A stretch of DNA of 64,000 nucleotides from Cytophagales bacterium (GTDB lineage: Bacteria; Bacteroidota; Bacteroidia; Cytophagales; Bernardetiaceae), in assembly GCA_004293815.1 (NCBI GenBank), contig RDZD01000018.1, positions 29,452 to 93,451 on the forward strand, in the 5' to 3' direction. Within the stretch, counting starts at the first letter, position 1; every line of letters begins with the position of its first letter. Shown here one piece after another: positions 1 to 8,729 of this stretch. The notes beneath the pieces were generated by a model. It searched no databases. It worked only from the letters and a program-made list of their open reading frames with translations, and was not told the origin of the DNA. A program made the position numbers and the translations under genes.

Positions 1-2
1 AT

Positions 3-749
3 GCCGCTAAAGCCGTCAGAGACTGGCTCAAAAGCTCTGCCATACAGGCGCAGAACAAACCTCAAGTACAAGATCCTTATTCGTTTAGATGTGTGCCGCA
101 GGTACATGGAGCCTCTCGTGATGCGCTCAGCTTTTGTGAACAAGTGTTTACTACTGAATTAAACGCAGTAACAGACAATCCCAATGTTTTTGCTGAAGAT
201 CAGGCCATTTTGTCTGGCGGCAATTTTCATGGACAGCCCTTGGCTTTGAGCCTTGATTTTATGGCTTTAGCTCTTTCTGAGATAGGAAGTATTTCAGAAA
301 GGCGAACCTTTCAGCTCATATCGGGTAGTAGGTCTTTGCCTGCTTTTCTCATAGCGGAACCAGGTTTAAATTCTGGCCTAATGATTCCTCAATATGCTGC
401 TGCGGCCATGGCTAGTCAAAACAAGCAACTTTGTACACCTGCCTCAGCAGATTCTATTGTATCTTCAAATGGACAAGAAGATCATGTCAGTATGGGCGCA
501 AATGCCGCCACAAAGTTGCAGAAGGTGGTGCAGAACGTTCAAAATATTCTAGCAGTGGAGCTGCTCACCGCCGCTCAGGCCATGTCTTTTCGCAGACCTT
601 TGAAAACCTCTCCTGTTTTAGAAGATCTTCTGAGTGCCTATACAGCTCTTGTACCGCCTATTCAATCGGACAGACTTTTGTATGACGATTTGCAAAAAAC
701 TTGTGCTTTTATGCAGAGTTATAAACTACCTCTTTTGAGGGAAATTTAG
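3..749 (+). CDS. hutH: Histidine ammonia-lyase, C-terminal part (partial at window start)
   Basis: The enzyme deaminates L-histidine to urocanate, the first step of histidine degradation, in the cytoplasm. The frame is open from base 3, so the 5' part lies outside the window. Visible residues carry the family signatures QDPYSFRC then PQVHGA, followed by ELNAVTDNP and the conserved GNFHG segment; the C-terminal half also keeps the QEDHVSMG motif. About 248 residues are present of a usual 500 or so. The Ala-Ser-Gly triad that forms the MIO prosthetic group belongs to the missing N-terminal half, so catalytic competence cannot be judged here. The gene ends just before a strong bidirectional hairpin. 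No other hut gene is visible downstream. Confidence 0.93.
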   Translation, partial: AAKAVRDWLKSSAIQAQNKPQVQDPYSFRCVPQVHGASRDALSFCEQVFTTELNAVTDNPNVFAEDQAILSGGNFHGQPLALSLDFMALALSEIGSISERRTFQLISGSRSLPAFLIAEPGLNSGLMIPQYAAAAMASQNKQLCTPASADSIVSSNGQEDHVSMGANAATKLQKVVQNVQNILAVELLTAAQAMSFRRPLKTSPVLEDLLSAYTALVPPIQSDRLLYDDLQKTCAFMQSYKLPLLREI

Positions 750-760
750 ATAATAAAAAA

Positions 761-791
761 ACGGAAGCAGATTTTGATAATCTGCTTCCGT
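761..791. terminator. Bidirectional intrinsic terminator between hutH and the carboxylase gene
   Basis: A perfect 13-bp inverted repeat (761-773 and 779-791) with a 5-base loop lies between two convergent genes. It is flanked by an A-run on the left and an A-rich stretch on the right (after CTCTCT), so the U-tail is good in the minus direction and weaker in the plus direction. Confidence 0.85.
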
Positions 792-814
792 TCTCTCTAA
801 AAAAAAGTGACTAA

Positions 815-2443
815 CTAAACCTGAATTACTCCCACGTTGTAACGCTTTTCAATAGGGGCACAGTTAGCAGCTTCTATGCCCATAGAAATCACTTTACGGG
901 TTTCTAGGGGGTCAATAATGTCATCCACCCACAAACGCGAAGCTGCATAGTAAGGCGATAACTCGGTTTCATAACGTTGTGTGATTTCGTCCAGAAGCTC
1001 TTTCTCTGCTTCAGGTGTAATGACTTCGCCTTTTGCTTTTAGGGTGGCAACTTTGATTTGTAGCAAGGTTTTGGAGGCTGAAGCTCCACTCATTACGGCA
1101 ATTTGAGCTGATGGCCAAGCATAAATCAAACGAGGATCATAGGCTTTGCCGCACATGGCATAGTTGCCAGCACCATAAGAGTTACCTACTACGATGGTAA
1201 ACTTAGGGACTACAGAGTTGGCCATAGCATTCACCATTTTTGCGCCGTCTTTGATGATGCCGCCGTGTTCAGACTTGCTGCCAACCATGAATCCCGTGAC
1301 ATCTTGGAGAAAGATAAGAGGTATTTTTTGTTGGTTGCAATTCATAATAAATCGCGCTGCTTTATCAGCTGAGTCGGAGTATATAACGCCACCCATTTGC
1401 AGTTCGCCTTTTTTGCTTTTTTGTGTAAGTCTCTGGTTGGCTACAATGCCTACTGCCCAGCCGTCTATACGAGCCGTACCGCAGACAATGCTCTTTCCAT
1501 AGCCCTCTTTATAGTGATCGAACTCTGAGTTATCTACCAAACGCTCAATGATATCCATCATGTCATAGGGTTTGATACGCGTCGCAGGCAAGATACCGTA
1601 TATTTCTTTTGGATCTTTGAGTGGTGGCAAAGGGGTTGCACGGTTGAAGCCAGCTGAAGGTAAGCTTCCCATCTTTGAAATAATACGGCGGATTGCCTCA
1701 AGACAGGCATCGTCGTTAGGGTACTTATTGTCCGTAACACCCGATATTTCGCAGTGTGTAACAGCTCCGCCCAAGGTTTCATTGTCTACACTTTCTCCAA
1801 TGGCAGATTTGACGAGGTAAGAACCCGCCAAAAACACAGATCCTGTGCCTTCCACAATCAGTGCTTCATCTGACATGATGGGCAAGTAAGCACCGCCTGC
1901 CACACAGCTGCCCATGATGGCGGCTATCTGCACAATGCCCATACCCGACATGATGGCGTTATTTCTGAAAATTCGTCCAAAGTGCTCTTTATCAGCAAAA
2001 ACCTCTGATTGTAAAGGCAGATAAATTCCTGCACTATCCACCAAATAAATGATAGGCACTTTGTTTTCAATGGCAATTTCTTGAGCGCGCAAATTCTTTT
2101 TGGCAGTTATGGGAAACCACGCACCAGCTTTTACGGTAGCATCATTGGCCACAATCATACACACCTGACCATGTACGCGCCCTAGCCCCATGACGACACC
2201 GCCCGAAGGGCAGCCGCCGTGTTCAGGATACATGCCTTCGGCTACAAAAGTGCCCACCTCTAAGAAGTCAGACTCATCATCTATGAGCTTGTTTATGCGC
2301 TCACGGGCTGTAAGCTTGCCTTTAGCGTGGTGGTCTGCAATTCTTTTTTCACCGCCCCCCAAATGAGCCTTTTTAATTTTTGCTTTAAGCTGAAACGCCA
2401 ACTGTTTATTAACGTCTTCGTTTTTGTTGAACTCAATATCCAT
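815..2443 (-). CDS. Acyl-CoA carboxylase, carboxyltransferase (beta) subunit
   Basis: Carboxyltransferase half of a biotin-dependent acyl-CoA carboxylase; it moves carboxyl from carboxybiotin to an acyl-CoA such as methylcrotonyl-CoA or propionyl-CoA. The 542-residue protein has both crotonase-fold halves. The N-terminal half holds HAKGKLTARERI and GGCPSGGVVMGLGRVHG, and the oxyanion region VAGGAYLPIMSDEALIV. The C-terminal half holds GFMVGSKSEHGGIIKDGAKMV and GAGNYAMCGKAYDPR. The VAGGAYLPIMSDE stretch resembles methylcrotonyl-CoA carboxylase MccB more than PccB, but substrate is inferred only. I chose ATG at 2443 (MDIEFNKNED) because relatives start there; an upstream in-frame ATG at 2485 would add 14 residues. 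The biotin-carrying alpha subunit is not in the window. Confidence 0.9.
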   Translation of the reverse strand: MDIEFNKNEDVNKQLAFQLKAKIKKAHLGGGEKRIADHHAKGKLTARERINKLIDDESDFLEVGTFVAEGMYPEHGGCPSGGVVMGLGRVHGQVCMIVANDATVKAGAWFPITAKKNLRAQEIAIENKVPIIYLVDSAGIYLPLQSEVFADKEHFGRIFRNNAIMSGMGIVQIAAIMGSCVAGGAYLPIMSDEALIVEGTGSVFLAGSYLVKSAIGESVDNETLGGAVTHCEISGVTDNKYPNDDACLEAIRRIISKMGSLPSAGFNRATPLPPLKDPKEIYGILPATRIKPYDMMDIIERLVDNSEFDHYKEGYGKSIVCGTARIDGWAVGIVANQRLTQKSKKGELQMGGVIYSDSADKAARFIMNCNQQKIPLIFLQDVTGFMVGSKSEHGGIIKDGAKMVNAMANSVVPKFTIVVGNSYGAGNYAMCGKAYDPRLIYAWPSAQIAVMSGASASKTLLQIKVATLKAKGEVITPEAEKELLDEITQRYETELSPYYAASRLWVDDIIDPLETRKVISMGIEAANCAPIEKRYNVGVIQV

Positions 2444-2606
2444 AAAACTAAGGTCTTTTATAAAGTCTTGTTTGTTTGGCTGCAATTTAGGTGCTTATCC
2501 TTTAAAAGCAATTTTTTTTAGAAAATTTTACGTGCGCCTTCTTTTGATGAGCTTAGACTTGAGCAAAAGAGGTGGTACAAACATTTTAGTTTTTGGATAA
2601 AATGCG

Positions 2607-2614
2607 TATCTTTG
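2607..2614 (+). promoter_or_regulatory. Bacteroidota-type -7 element (TATCTTTG) before the parvulin gene
   Basis: TATCTTTG matches TAnnTTTG, the -7 consensus of the Bacteroidota primary sigma factor. It lies about 80 bases before the start codon. No well-spaced -33 TTG is evident, so only the -7 is claimed. Confidence 0.5.
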
Positions 2615-2695
2615 CGTCCTAAAAATCAAAAAAACTAACTCTAGCTTATCATTATCAAGCTTTTACACTTCGTTTACTTGTACTGTATCGTTTCT

Positions 2696-5017
2696 ATGCG
2701 TTCTCATGATATATTGTCATTAAGCCGTTTTGTGTTTTTTGTTACCTTGTTTTGTGGCTTATTCGGTTCTTTAGCTGCTCAAGGTCAAAGCCTACCCGAC
2801 TCTATTATTTTGAATGTGGATGGTAGAGCTATTAGCTGGGCAGAGTTTGAGTTTTATTATCGCAAAAACAATCCTGTTAAAGATGAAGCTAAGCTTTGGT
2901 CAGAAAAAAATGTTCGTGAGTATTTAGACCTCTTTACCAAGTTTAAGCTTAAAGTACAAGATGGTCTTAATCAAAAACTAGACACTTTTACTTCCTTTAA
3001 AGAAGAGTTCGAAACCTACCGTAAAGATTTGGTCAAACCCTATTTGGTGGAGAAAAGCGTTACAGACCGTTTAGTAAACGAGGCTTATGCACGTTTGCAA
3101 GAAGAAATTAGGGCTTCACATATTCTCATAGCCCTCACGCCTTTTGCCAGCCCACAGGACACTCTACGCGCTTATAACCGCATTAAGGATATCCGCAAAA
3201 ACGCAGAGGCAGGCCAAGATTTTCGCGAGTTGGCTTATAGCTATTCTGAAGATCCTACGGCTAAAACTAACAGAGGAGATTTAGGGTACTTTACAGCCTT
3301 GCAAATGGTCTATGAGTTTGAAAATATGGCATACGAAACACCCGTCAATCAAGTATCTCCTATTTTTCGCACACAGTACGGTTATCATATTCTCAAAGTA
3401 AATCAACGACTCAAAGCATCTGGCTCTACCAAGCTTGCACACATTATGATACGTGCAGCTGAAGGCATGACCGCTGAAGATTCACTCACTGCTGCCCAAA
3501 AGATATCAGAAATTTATACTCGTCTCCGCAACAATGAAGAGTGGGCGGGCTTATGTTCTCAGTTTTCAGATGATTTAAAATCACGTGAGAGCGGTGGCGA
3601 AATGGCTTGGCGTTCCACAGGTACTATGCTGCCAGAGTTTGAGGAGGCTGCATTTGAGCTGCGTAAAAAAGGAGATATTTCTTCTCCTGTCCGCACGGCT
3701 TTTGGTTGGCATATTCTCAAGCTTGTGGATAGAAAGCCTCTCGAGCCTTTTGATGAAATAAAAAATACATTGCGGGAGAAGGTGCTCAAAGACAGTCGCG
3801 CTAATTTACAAGAAGGTGAGTTTTTGGCTAGAATCCGCAAGGAATACAAATTTGTAGAGCAAGTAAAAAACCGCAAATTTGTCAATTCTGGTTTAGACTC
3901 TTTGCTTCTGGATGGGAAATGGAAATACAGCCCTAAGCTGAAGACACTCAAGAAAGTCTTGTTTTCTTGCAATGATAAAGATTATAATCTGGAAGATTTT
4001 TACAAATACGCACAAGCTGAGCAACTTCCTCAGAATCAAGGGACTGTTCAGTCTTATGGCACGCAGCTTTATGAAAAATATCAGAAAAAAGTGGTACTGG
4101 GCATAGAGGAGTCACGTTTGCCTTTCAAAAATAAAGAGTTTTCTATGTTGCTGCGTGAATATTACGAGGGTATTATCCTCTTTTCGCTCATGCAAAAAAA
4201 TATCTGGAATAAATCTATTGAAGACGAAAACGCTCTCAAGGCTTATTTTGAAGCCAATCGCAGCAATTACGAGTGGAAAGAGCGCGTGACGGCTACCATC
4301 TTTAGCTGCGCGAATGACAGTGTAAAATCCGTCGTAGAGTCTGCTTTTGCAGAAGGGTATTACCGTTCTGATGAGCCAGAGACCGACATTGCGCTTTATT
4401 ATAACGAGAATAACCCTAAAGTGTTGGCCGATCAGAGTGCCATGATTACCAAACTGGCGAGTCATTGCCGTCAAAGTGATAGCCATATCATTCTGCTCAA
4501 TCAAATCAATGCACCCAAGGACAAAATGGAAATCCACCTCAAGCGCATATCAGATTTGAAAGACCAACTGGTGAAGCTCAATGTTAAAGAAAAGCAAATT
4601 GTTGACAAGATTGATACCATAGCAGATATGAAGAAACTCGCTAAAGCGAAAAGAGTGGGCATCATTTATCTAAAAGCAGGCTATAACACCACCAACGACA
4701 ATTTACTGAAGCGTTTAAATAAAACAAACCCTCTCAACTTGAATGTTCAGACCAGTACTTTTGAAAGAGGTGAAAGTAAACTACTCGATCAAATACCTCA
4801 GTGGGTGCTTGGAAGAACTGTTTTCCAAGAGAATGGACGCGTTCAAATTGTTCAAATAGATCGCATAGAAAATGCCCGTTTCAAAGAGCTTAACGAAATT
4901 CGTGGAGCAGTGATGTCTGATTTTCAGATATATCTAGAAAACGAGTGGAACAAAGCTCTGGCAGAAAAATATGCAGTCAAAGTCAACGAAGAGTTGCTCA
5001 AGCGTATGACAAAGTAA
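2696..5017 (+). CDS. SurA/PpiC-like periplasmic peptidyl-prolyl isomerase with two parvulin domains
   Basis: Predicted periplasmic foldase that assists outer-membrane and secreted proteins. A signal peptide (hydrophobic LSRFVFFVTLFCGLFG, then SLAAQGQ) precedes a SurA-like N-terminal helical region. Two consecutive rotamase domains follow: the first around residues 135-240, beginning IRASHILIAL and ending FRTQYGYHILKV; the second around 250-350, with LAHIMIRA, SGGEMAWRSTGTMLPEFE and TAFGWHILKLVDRKP. A long C-terminal region of about 420 residues with no domain I recognise makes it much longer than E. coli SurA, as is common for Bacteroidota PPIases. The start is ATG 2696 (MRSHDIL); ATG 2678 would put six extra residues before the signal. 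A hairpin downstream separates it from the convergent gene. Confidence 0.88.
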   Translation: MRSHDILSLSRFVFFVTLFCGLFGSLAAQGQSLPDSIILNVDGRAISWAEFEFYYRKNNPVKDEAKLWSEKNVREYLDLFTKFKLKVQDGLNQKLDTFTSFKEEFETYRKDLVKPYLVEKSVTDRLVNEAYARLQEEIRASHILIALTPFASPQDTLRAYNRIKDIRKNAEAGQDFRELAYSYSEDPTAKTNRGDLGYFTALQMVYEFENMAYETPVNQVSPIFRTQYGYHILKVNQRLKASGSTKLAHIMIRAAEGMTAEDSLTAAQKISEIYTRLRNNEEWAGLCSQFSDDLKSRESGGEMAWRSTGTMLPEFEEAAFELRKKGDISSPVRTAFGWHILKLVDRKPLEPFDEIKNTLREKVLKDSRANLQEGEFLARIRKEYKFVEQVKNRKFVNSGLDSLLLDGKWKYSPKLKTLKKVLFSCNDKDYNLEDFYKYAQAEQLPQNQGTVQSYGTQLYEKYQKKVVLGIEESRLPFKNKEFSMLLREYYEGIILFSLMQKNIWNKSIEDENALKAYFEANRSNYEWKERVTATIFSCANDSVKSVVESAFAEGYYRSDEPETDIALYYNENNPKVLADQSAMITKLASHCRQSDSHIILLNQINAPKDKMEIHLKRISDLKDQLVKLNVKEKQIVDKIDTIADMKKLAKAKRVGIIYLKAGYNTTNDNLLKRLNKTNPLNLNVQTSTFERGESKLLDQIPQWVLGRTVFQENGRVQIVQIDRIENARFKELNEIRGAVMSDFQIYLENEWNKALAEKYAVKVNEELLKRMTK

Positions 5018-5025
5018 ATCTATAC

Positions 5026-5068
5026 TTTTTGCCTGAACGTGGAGTTAAACTTCTAGCTCAGGCAAAAA
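5026..5068. terminator. Bidirectional terminator-like hairpin
   Basis: TTTTTGCCTGA (5026-5036) pairs with TCAGGCAAAAA (5058-5068) across a 21-base loop, giving U-rich tails in both directions. The right arm overlaps the last codons of the convergent minus-strand gene. Confidence 0.6.
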
Positions 5069-5596
5069 ATCATAGAGAAAATCAAAGCTACTTTGTTCTG
5101 GTCTTAGGCTAAGCCCTTTTATTTTGTGCTTAGCTAAAAAAGAAATCAAGTCTTCAGGCAGTTTGTCCAAAAATTCCACCCAAACTGGTACAGACCAGTT
5201 TTGAGCTGGTAGTCTTAGCCAATCTTCTAAATTAGCTTTCAAGACTAATTCACAGGCTGTGTTCTGAGCTGAAATATGCGCTATAGCAGCTTCTTTTTCT
5301 GTCAAAAAACATTCTACAAAACAAACCCTTTCTTGGGTTATAGCAGCCAGACAAGAGGGATTAGACAGTTGTTGACTATTCACAATAAAAAAATCATGCG
5401 TTATAGGCTTGTCTGAAATCAGCACAATTTCTGGCCCAGAAAGCCAAGAAGTGAGATCCTGAAGGTCTCTAAAATCTTGCTCATTGAGAGGCTCGTGATA
5501 AGGGAGAGCAATATGAGACACGCCCATGCCTGCGCAAAAGCGCAGCACTTGAAGTTCAGCTAAAGGACTGACTTTGAGAGGAATTTGCAGCGACAT
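5045..5596 (-). CDS. Uncharacterised protein resembling a degenerate phosphoribosylanthranilate isomerase
   Basis: About 183 residues with no signal peptide. The N-terminus (IPLKVSPLAELQVLRFCAGMGVSHIAL) follows the pattern of the first beta-alpha unit of TrpF-like TIM barrels: a beta strand, then a helix leading to an A-G-(M/A)-G segment and a second strand. Alternating hydrophobic strands continue to the end, but the CGxT catalytic motif of true TrpF is absent and the chain is slightly short. No tryptophan genes are nearby; it follows a ferredoxin gene (97 bp gap from the chosen start) in the ubiE-porT-ferredoxin run. An enzyme function is not supported. ATG 5596 (MSLQIPL) was preferred over ATG 5620. 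The family link is inference by eye. Confidence 0.6.
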   Translation of the reverse strand: MSLQIPLKVSPLAELQVLRFCAGMGVSHIALPYHEPLNEQDFRDLQDLTSWLSGPEIVLISDKPITHDFFIVNSQQLSNPSCLAAITQERVCFVECFLTEKEAAIAHISAQNTACELVLKANLEDWLRLPAQNWSVPVWVEFLDKLPEDLISFLAKHKIKGLSLRPEQSSFDFLYDFLPELEV

Positions 5597-5693
5597 ACAC
5601 CTATAACTAGTGGAAGTCACAAACTTAATCAGAAACTTGAATTAAGTCAAACGAATGCTTAAAAAGCACCAAATCTTTGTCCTATCTCAATCT

Positions 5694-6038
5694 TTAAGTT
5701 TTGTTGAGCAAAATCTGATGCAAAAATTGCTGCTTTAGGAGCAACTCTTGAGTACTTTCGCGATGCTCTGGGTCTGGCAAACAGCAATCTGCTGGGCACA
5801 CTGACGCGCATTGAGGCTCTTCGTGAAAACCCACACATTCTGTGCATTTATCAGGTACAATAAAAAAGATATCATCAGAAAGTGGCGGTTGAGGTTGGTC
5901 AGCCTTAGCCACTACCTTGCTAAGCTTTGTACCATCTGAAAGCCGCCAGCTATCAGCAGGTTCATAAATGGCTTGATTGGGGCACTCAATCACACAAGCC
6001 CCACAGTTGATACATGCTTCGGTGATGTAAATTGCCAT
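5694..6038 (-). CDS. Two-cluster [4Fe-4S] ferredoxin
   Basis: Small electron carrier of 114 residues. The first cluster motif CINCGACVIECP lies at residues 9-20. The second, CTECVGFHEEPQCASVCPADCC, has the longer spacing between its second and third cysteines (CxxCxxxxxxxxCxxxCP) seen in YfhL/Alvin-type ferredoxins. About 40 residues separate the two motifs and a charged C-terminal helix follows. It starts 9 bases after porT and belongs to the same minus-strand transcription unit as ubiE and porT. The redox partner is not identifiable from this window. Confidence 0.93.
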   Translation of the reverse strand: MAIYITEACINCGACVIECPNQAIYEPADSWRLSDGTKLSKVVAKADQPQPPLSDDIFFIVPDKCTECVGFHEEPQCASVCPADCCLPDPEHRESTQELLLKQQFLHQILLNKT

Positions 6039-6047
6039 TTTAGTAGC

Positions 6048-6779
6048 TTATTCAAAGTTTAGAAAAAGCGAAACGCGATGTGTCGTGATACGCTCCAGAT
6101 TTCTTGTAACGCTGTTGGGCTTGGCATAAAGCACATTGTTTAGGCCATGCGCAAAGCGAATCTCAGGTGCAAATTTAAAAAACGGCAAATAAAAATCAAA
6201 GCCTACGCCATAGACCAGTTCTACATTGGTATCATCAATAGAGAGTTTTTCAGGATCAAGCTTTTCTTTTCTATTGCCTACTTTTATGCCTAGAGAAGCC
6301 CCGCCTATCATGTACATACGCGTATTCCCGCGGCGTAAGGATTTGTATTTGAGGAGTACAGGTAAATCAAAGAAGGCAGATTCAACGGTTTGTTCGGTAG
6401 ACTCACCAGTTGAGTACTCGTATTTTACACGGTGCTCATAGAAAGAAACCCCTGGATTGATGCGCACATTCCAAAATTCCTCATCAATAGGCAAATCAAT
6501 GAGAAAGCCTATAAAAGCACCTGAAGAGCGGCGCGGCATAATGGCCACCGTGCTGTCTAAGTTGTTATTGAACACTTCTGATGGCCTGAGAAGCAGCCTG
6601 TTGCTTTGCATGCCAATTTGGAAACCGTAGTGCAACGATTTAAGCTCGTAATCGCGTAAATTCCATGTTTTTTTTTGGGCTTGTACTGTTTCTGAAAAAG
6701 CAGTAAAGCAGAACAAAAAGATTATAATGGCTTTTGTGCCATATAGATAGAGCTTATGCCAAAAGTGAGAGGTCTGCAT
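6048..6779 (-). CDS. porT: PorT-family protein of the type IX secretion system
   Basis: Predicted envelope-associated beta-barrel protein required for T9SS export and gliding in Bacteroidota. The 243 residues begin with a signal-like hydrophobic segment (AIIIFLFCFTAFS, then QAQ). The rest is alternating amphipathic strands typical of PF13568-like barrels: YGFQIGMQSNRL, VRINPGVSFYEHRVKYEY, ADLPVLLKYKS-type segments and a C-terminal strand RVSLFLNFE ending in an aromatic pair, as OMPs do. Its position right behind ubiE is the conserved location of porT/sprT in gliding Bacteroidota, which is why I prefer PorT over a generic barrel. The start codon lies 58 bases inside ubiE, implying translational coupling; no later ATG precedes the signal peptide. 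Confidence 0.8.
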   Translation of the reverse strand: MQTSHFWHKLYLYGTKAIIIFLFCFTAFSETVQAQKKTWNLRDYELKSLHYGFQIGMQSNRLLLRPSEVFNNNLDSTVAIMPRRSSGAFIGFLIDLPIDEEFWNVRINPGVSFYEHRVKYEYSTGESTEQTVESAFFDLPVLLKYKSLRRGNTRMYMIGGASLGIKVGNRKEKLDPEKLSIDDTNVELVYGVGFDFYLPFFKFAPEIRFAHGLNNVLYAKPNSVTRNLERITTHRVSLFLNFE

Positions 6780-7453
6780 TGTGTGTTTTGAAAGCCTAGT
6801 TCGTTGAGAATTTTAACAAACGCCTGCCCATAAGGAAAATGCTGCACTGATTCGGGCAGGTAGTCGTAGGCGGCACTGTCTTTGGAAATAGCCTTGCCAA
6901 ATTTGGGAAGGATATTCATAAAATAAAAATTGTATATTTCCTTGAAAGGACTTGATTCTGGTTGTGAAAATTCTAACACAACAAGTGTGCCGTTTGGCTT
7001 CAAAACTCTTTTTATTTCTTTAAGTCCTTGTTTGAGATTTTCAAAGTTTCTGACCCCAAAAGACACTGTAACTGCATCAAAGGTGTTGTCCTGAAAGTCT
7101 AATTTTTCAGAGTCGCCGAGTCGTAATTCTATGATATTTTCAAGGTGTTTTTTTTGTATTTTTTTTATACCGTGTTCTATCATTCCCAGAGAAATATCCA
7201 CACCCACTATTTTTTGCGGTTTAAGGCGCATGGCCTCTAGTGCAAAGTCGCCTGTGCCAGTAGCAATATCTAAAATGACTTTCGGATTGTGTGGTTTTAG
7301 AAGAGTAATGGCCTTTTTTCGCCAATAAACGTCTATTCCCATGCTCAAAAAACGGTTCAGAAAATCGTATTTATGCGCAATGTTGTTAAACATTTTTGCC
7401 ACTTGCTCCTTTTTACGCAAGTGCTGGTCTTTGTAGGGAACAACTGTTTCCAT
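6722..7453 (-). CDS. ubiE: Demethylmenaquinone methyltransferase
   Basis: SAM-dependent methylation of demethylmenaquinone, the last step of menaquinone synthesis (menG). The 243-residue protein has the UbiE N-terminus with VAKMFNNIAHKYDFLNRFLSMGID and the SAM-binding motif I VILDIATGTGDFALEA. Next come VGVDISLGMI, the post-I region DSEKLDFQDNTFDAVTVSFGVRNF and the C-terminal YGQAFVKILNELGF. Start chosen at ATG 7453 (METVVPYKD); ATG 7462 is three codons upstream. It heads the minus-strand run ubiE-porT-ferredoxin. A menE gene at about 55 kb supplies another step of the same pathway. Confidence 0.95.
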   Translation of the reverse strand: METVVPYKDQHLRKKEQVAKMFNNIAHKYDFLNRFLSMGIDVYWRKKAITLLKPHNPKVILDIATGTGDFALEAMRLKPQKIVGVDISLGMIEHGIKKIQKKHLENIIELRLGDSEKLDFQDNTFDAVTVSFGVRNFENLKQGLKEIKRVLKPNGTLVVLEFSQPESSPFKEIYNFYFMNILPKFGKAISKDSAAYDYLPESVQHFPYGQAFVKILNELGFQNTQCRPLTFGISSIYMAQKPL

Positions 7454-7873
7454 GTAAATCAATCGTTATGTGCGAAAGGGCGTGAAAATTAGAATCATCC
7501 AAGTGAAGCAATACATCAAAACAACGGTGATACTCGGATTTTACAAACCTTATCTTCTGAGTGATTAAAAAAATATATAACGCTTTGTTTTTTAAAAAGA
7601 TTTGTATTGATACAAAAAAGATATAAAATTTATGCTTTTTTAAGTTTTGTGCTGCTCAACCCGCAAAAAATATGAACATAGAACACGTTCCGCTTGATAA
7701 ATATTGTATCTTTGTTTGTTTTTTGGCGGCTTTCTGTTTGTAAGAAGCTAATTTTCAAAGGATTGAGATAGTTTTCGAAGATTTTGAAAGCGTGTCGCTT
7801 TGTGCGGTGGTTTAGCTTCACCGTGCCAATCCTTTTTTGGAATTATAGAACTCAAGCGAAGTATTGATTGAAT
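7454..7873. other. Divergent intergenic region between ubiE and the PASTA gene
   Basis: About 420 bases, AT-rich, containing the upstream regions of two divergent genes. A -7 match TATCTTTG is at 7707-7714 on the plus strand, about 160 bases before the PASTA start, without a clear -33. No RNA gene or convincing ORF was seen. Confidence 0.5.
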
Positions 7874-8728
7874 ATGTCTGCACTCAAAGATATCTTATCT
7901 AGCCCTTTTGTAGAGCGTTTAAAGGAAATATTTAAGGCCAATACGCGCCAAGCCTTGATACTGAACTTGGCGGTTATGCTGTTGTTGTTTTTCTTATTTA
8001 TTTTATTCTTCTTTTATCTTTATTTGCCTAGCACCACCAACCACGACAATACGCTTACAGTGCCTTCTTTGGAGGGGATGAGCGTAAAAGATGTGGAAGA
8101 ATTCTTAGAAAAACGCGATTTGCGCTTTGAAGTCATGGATACTATGTATGACGAAAAGAAAAAGCCTCTAACGGTTGTTAAGCAGAATCCTCGTGCCAAC
8201 TCTACCGTAAAAGTAAACCGCAAAATATATTTGACTATCAACGCTGGCTCACCACCTAAAGTGCTTGTGCCTGATGTTATTCAAGGGTCTAAGCGCAGTG
8301 CAGAACTGAAAATTACAAGTTCTAGGCTAAAACTAGGCAAAATAGAATATGTACCTTCCCCTGAAAGAAATGCTGTTATTCGCATTTCTGTAAACGGCCG
8401 CGATGTGTCCAAAGAAGAGCTTGTGAGAGGCTATAGCGTACCGCAGGGTACCACTGTGGACCTTTATGTAGGCGATGGCGGTATTACGGTCAGTTCCTTA
8501 TCTGTACCCAATCTAGTGGGTCGTCCTTTGGAAGATGCCGAGTTTTATTTGGAAGGCATTGGCTTGAAAGTGGGTGTGATTACCCGTGTGAAGGCTAGTA
8601 TGGGTATGGGCGCAGGTAAAATCACACGCCAAGAGCCTGAGCCAGGAGGTGAAGTAACTATCAAGCCTGGTGAAACGATTAATCTCTGGGTAACAGACTA
8701 TTACGAAACTTCCGAAAGCGATCAATAA
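7874..8728 (+). CDS. Membrane-anchored protein with three PASTA domains
   Basis: The 284-residue protein has a short cytoplasmic N-terminus, one transmembrane segment (about residues 27-52, LILNLAVMLLLFFLFILFFF) and then three extracytoplasmic PASTA domains. They open at VPSLEGMSVKDVEEFLE, VPDVIQGSKRSAELKI and VPNLVGRPLEDAEFYLE, each followed by a small beta sheet. PASTA domains bind peptidoglycan fragments or stabilise envelope proteins. No kinase or transpeptidase domain is attached, as in the stand-alone PASTA proteins common in Bacteroidota. I start at ATG 7874; an in-frame TTG at 7868 is less likely. One base separates its stop from the HD gene start, so the two are probably translated together. 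Confidence 0.88.
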   Translation: MSALKDILSSPFVERLKEIFKANTRQALILNLAVMLLLFFLFILFFFYLYLPSTTNHDNTLTVPSLEGMSVKDVEEFLEKRDLRFEVMDTMYDEKKKPLTVVKQNPRANSTVKVNRKIYLTINAGSPPKVLVPDVIQGSKRSAELKITSSRLKLGKIEYVPSPERNAVIRISVNGRDVSKEELVRGYSVPQGTTVDLYVGDGGITVSSLSVPNLVGRPLEDAEFYLEGIGLKVGVITRVKASMGMGAGKITRQEPEPGGEVTIKPGETINLWVTDYYETSESDQ

Positions 8729-8729
8729 G

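Noticed and set aside
431..685. 84-codon ORF inside hutH in another frame
   Set aside because: Shadow of hutH with no independent features.
7630..7821. 63-codon minus-strand ORF between ubiE and the PASTA gene
   Set aside because: No recognisable domain, no promoter or start context, and it lies in the leader region of the PASTA gene; likely chance.
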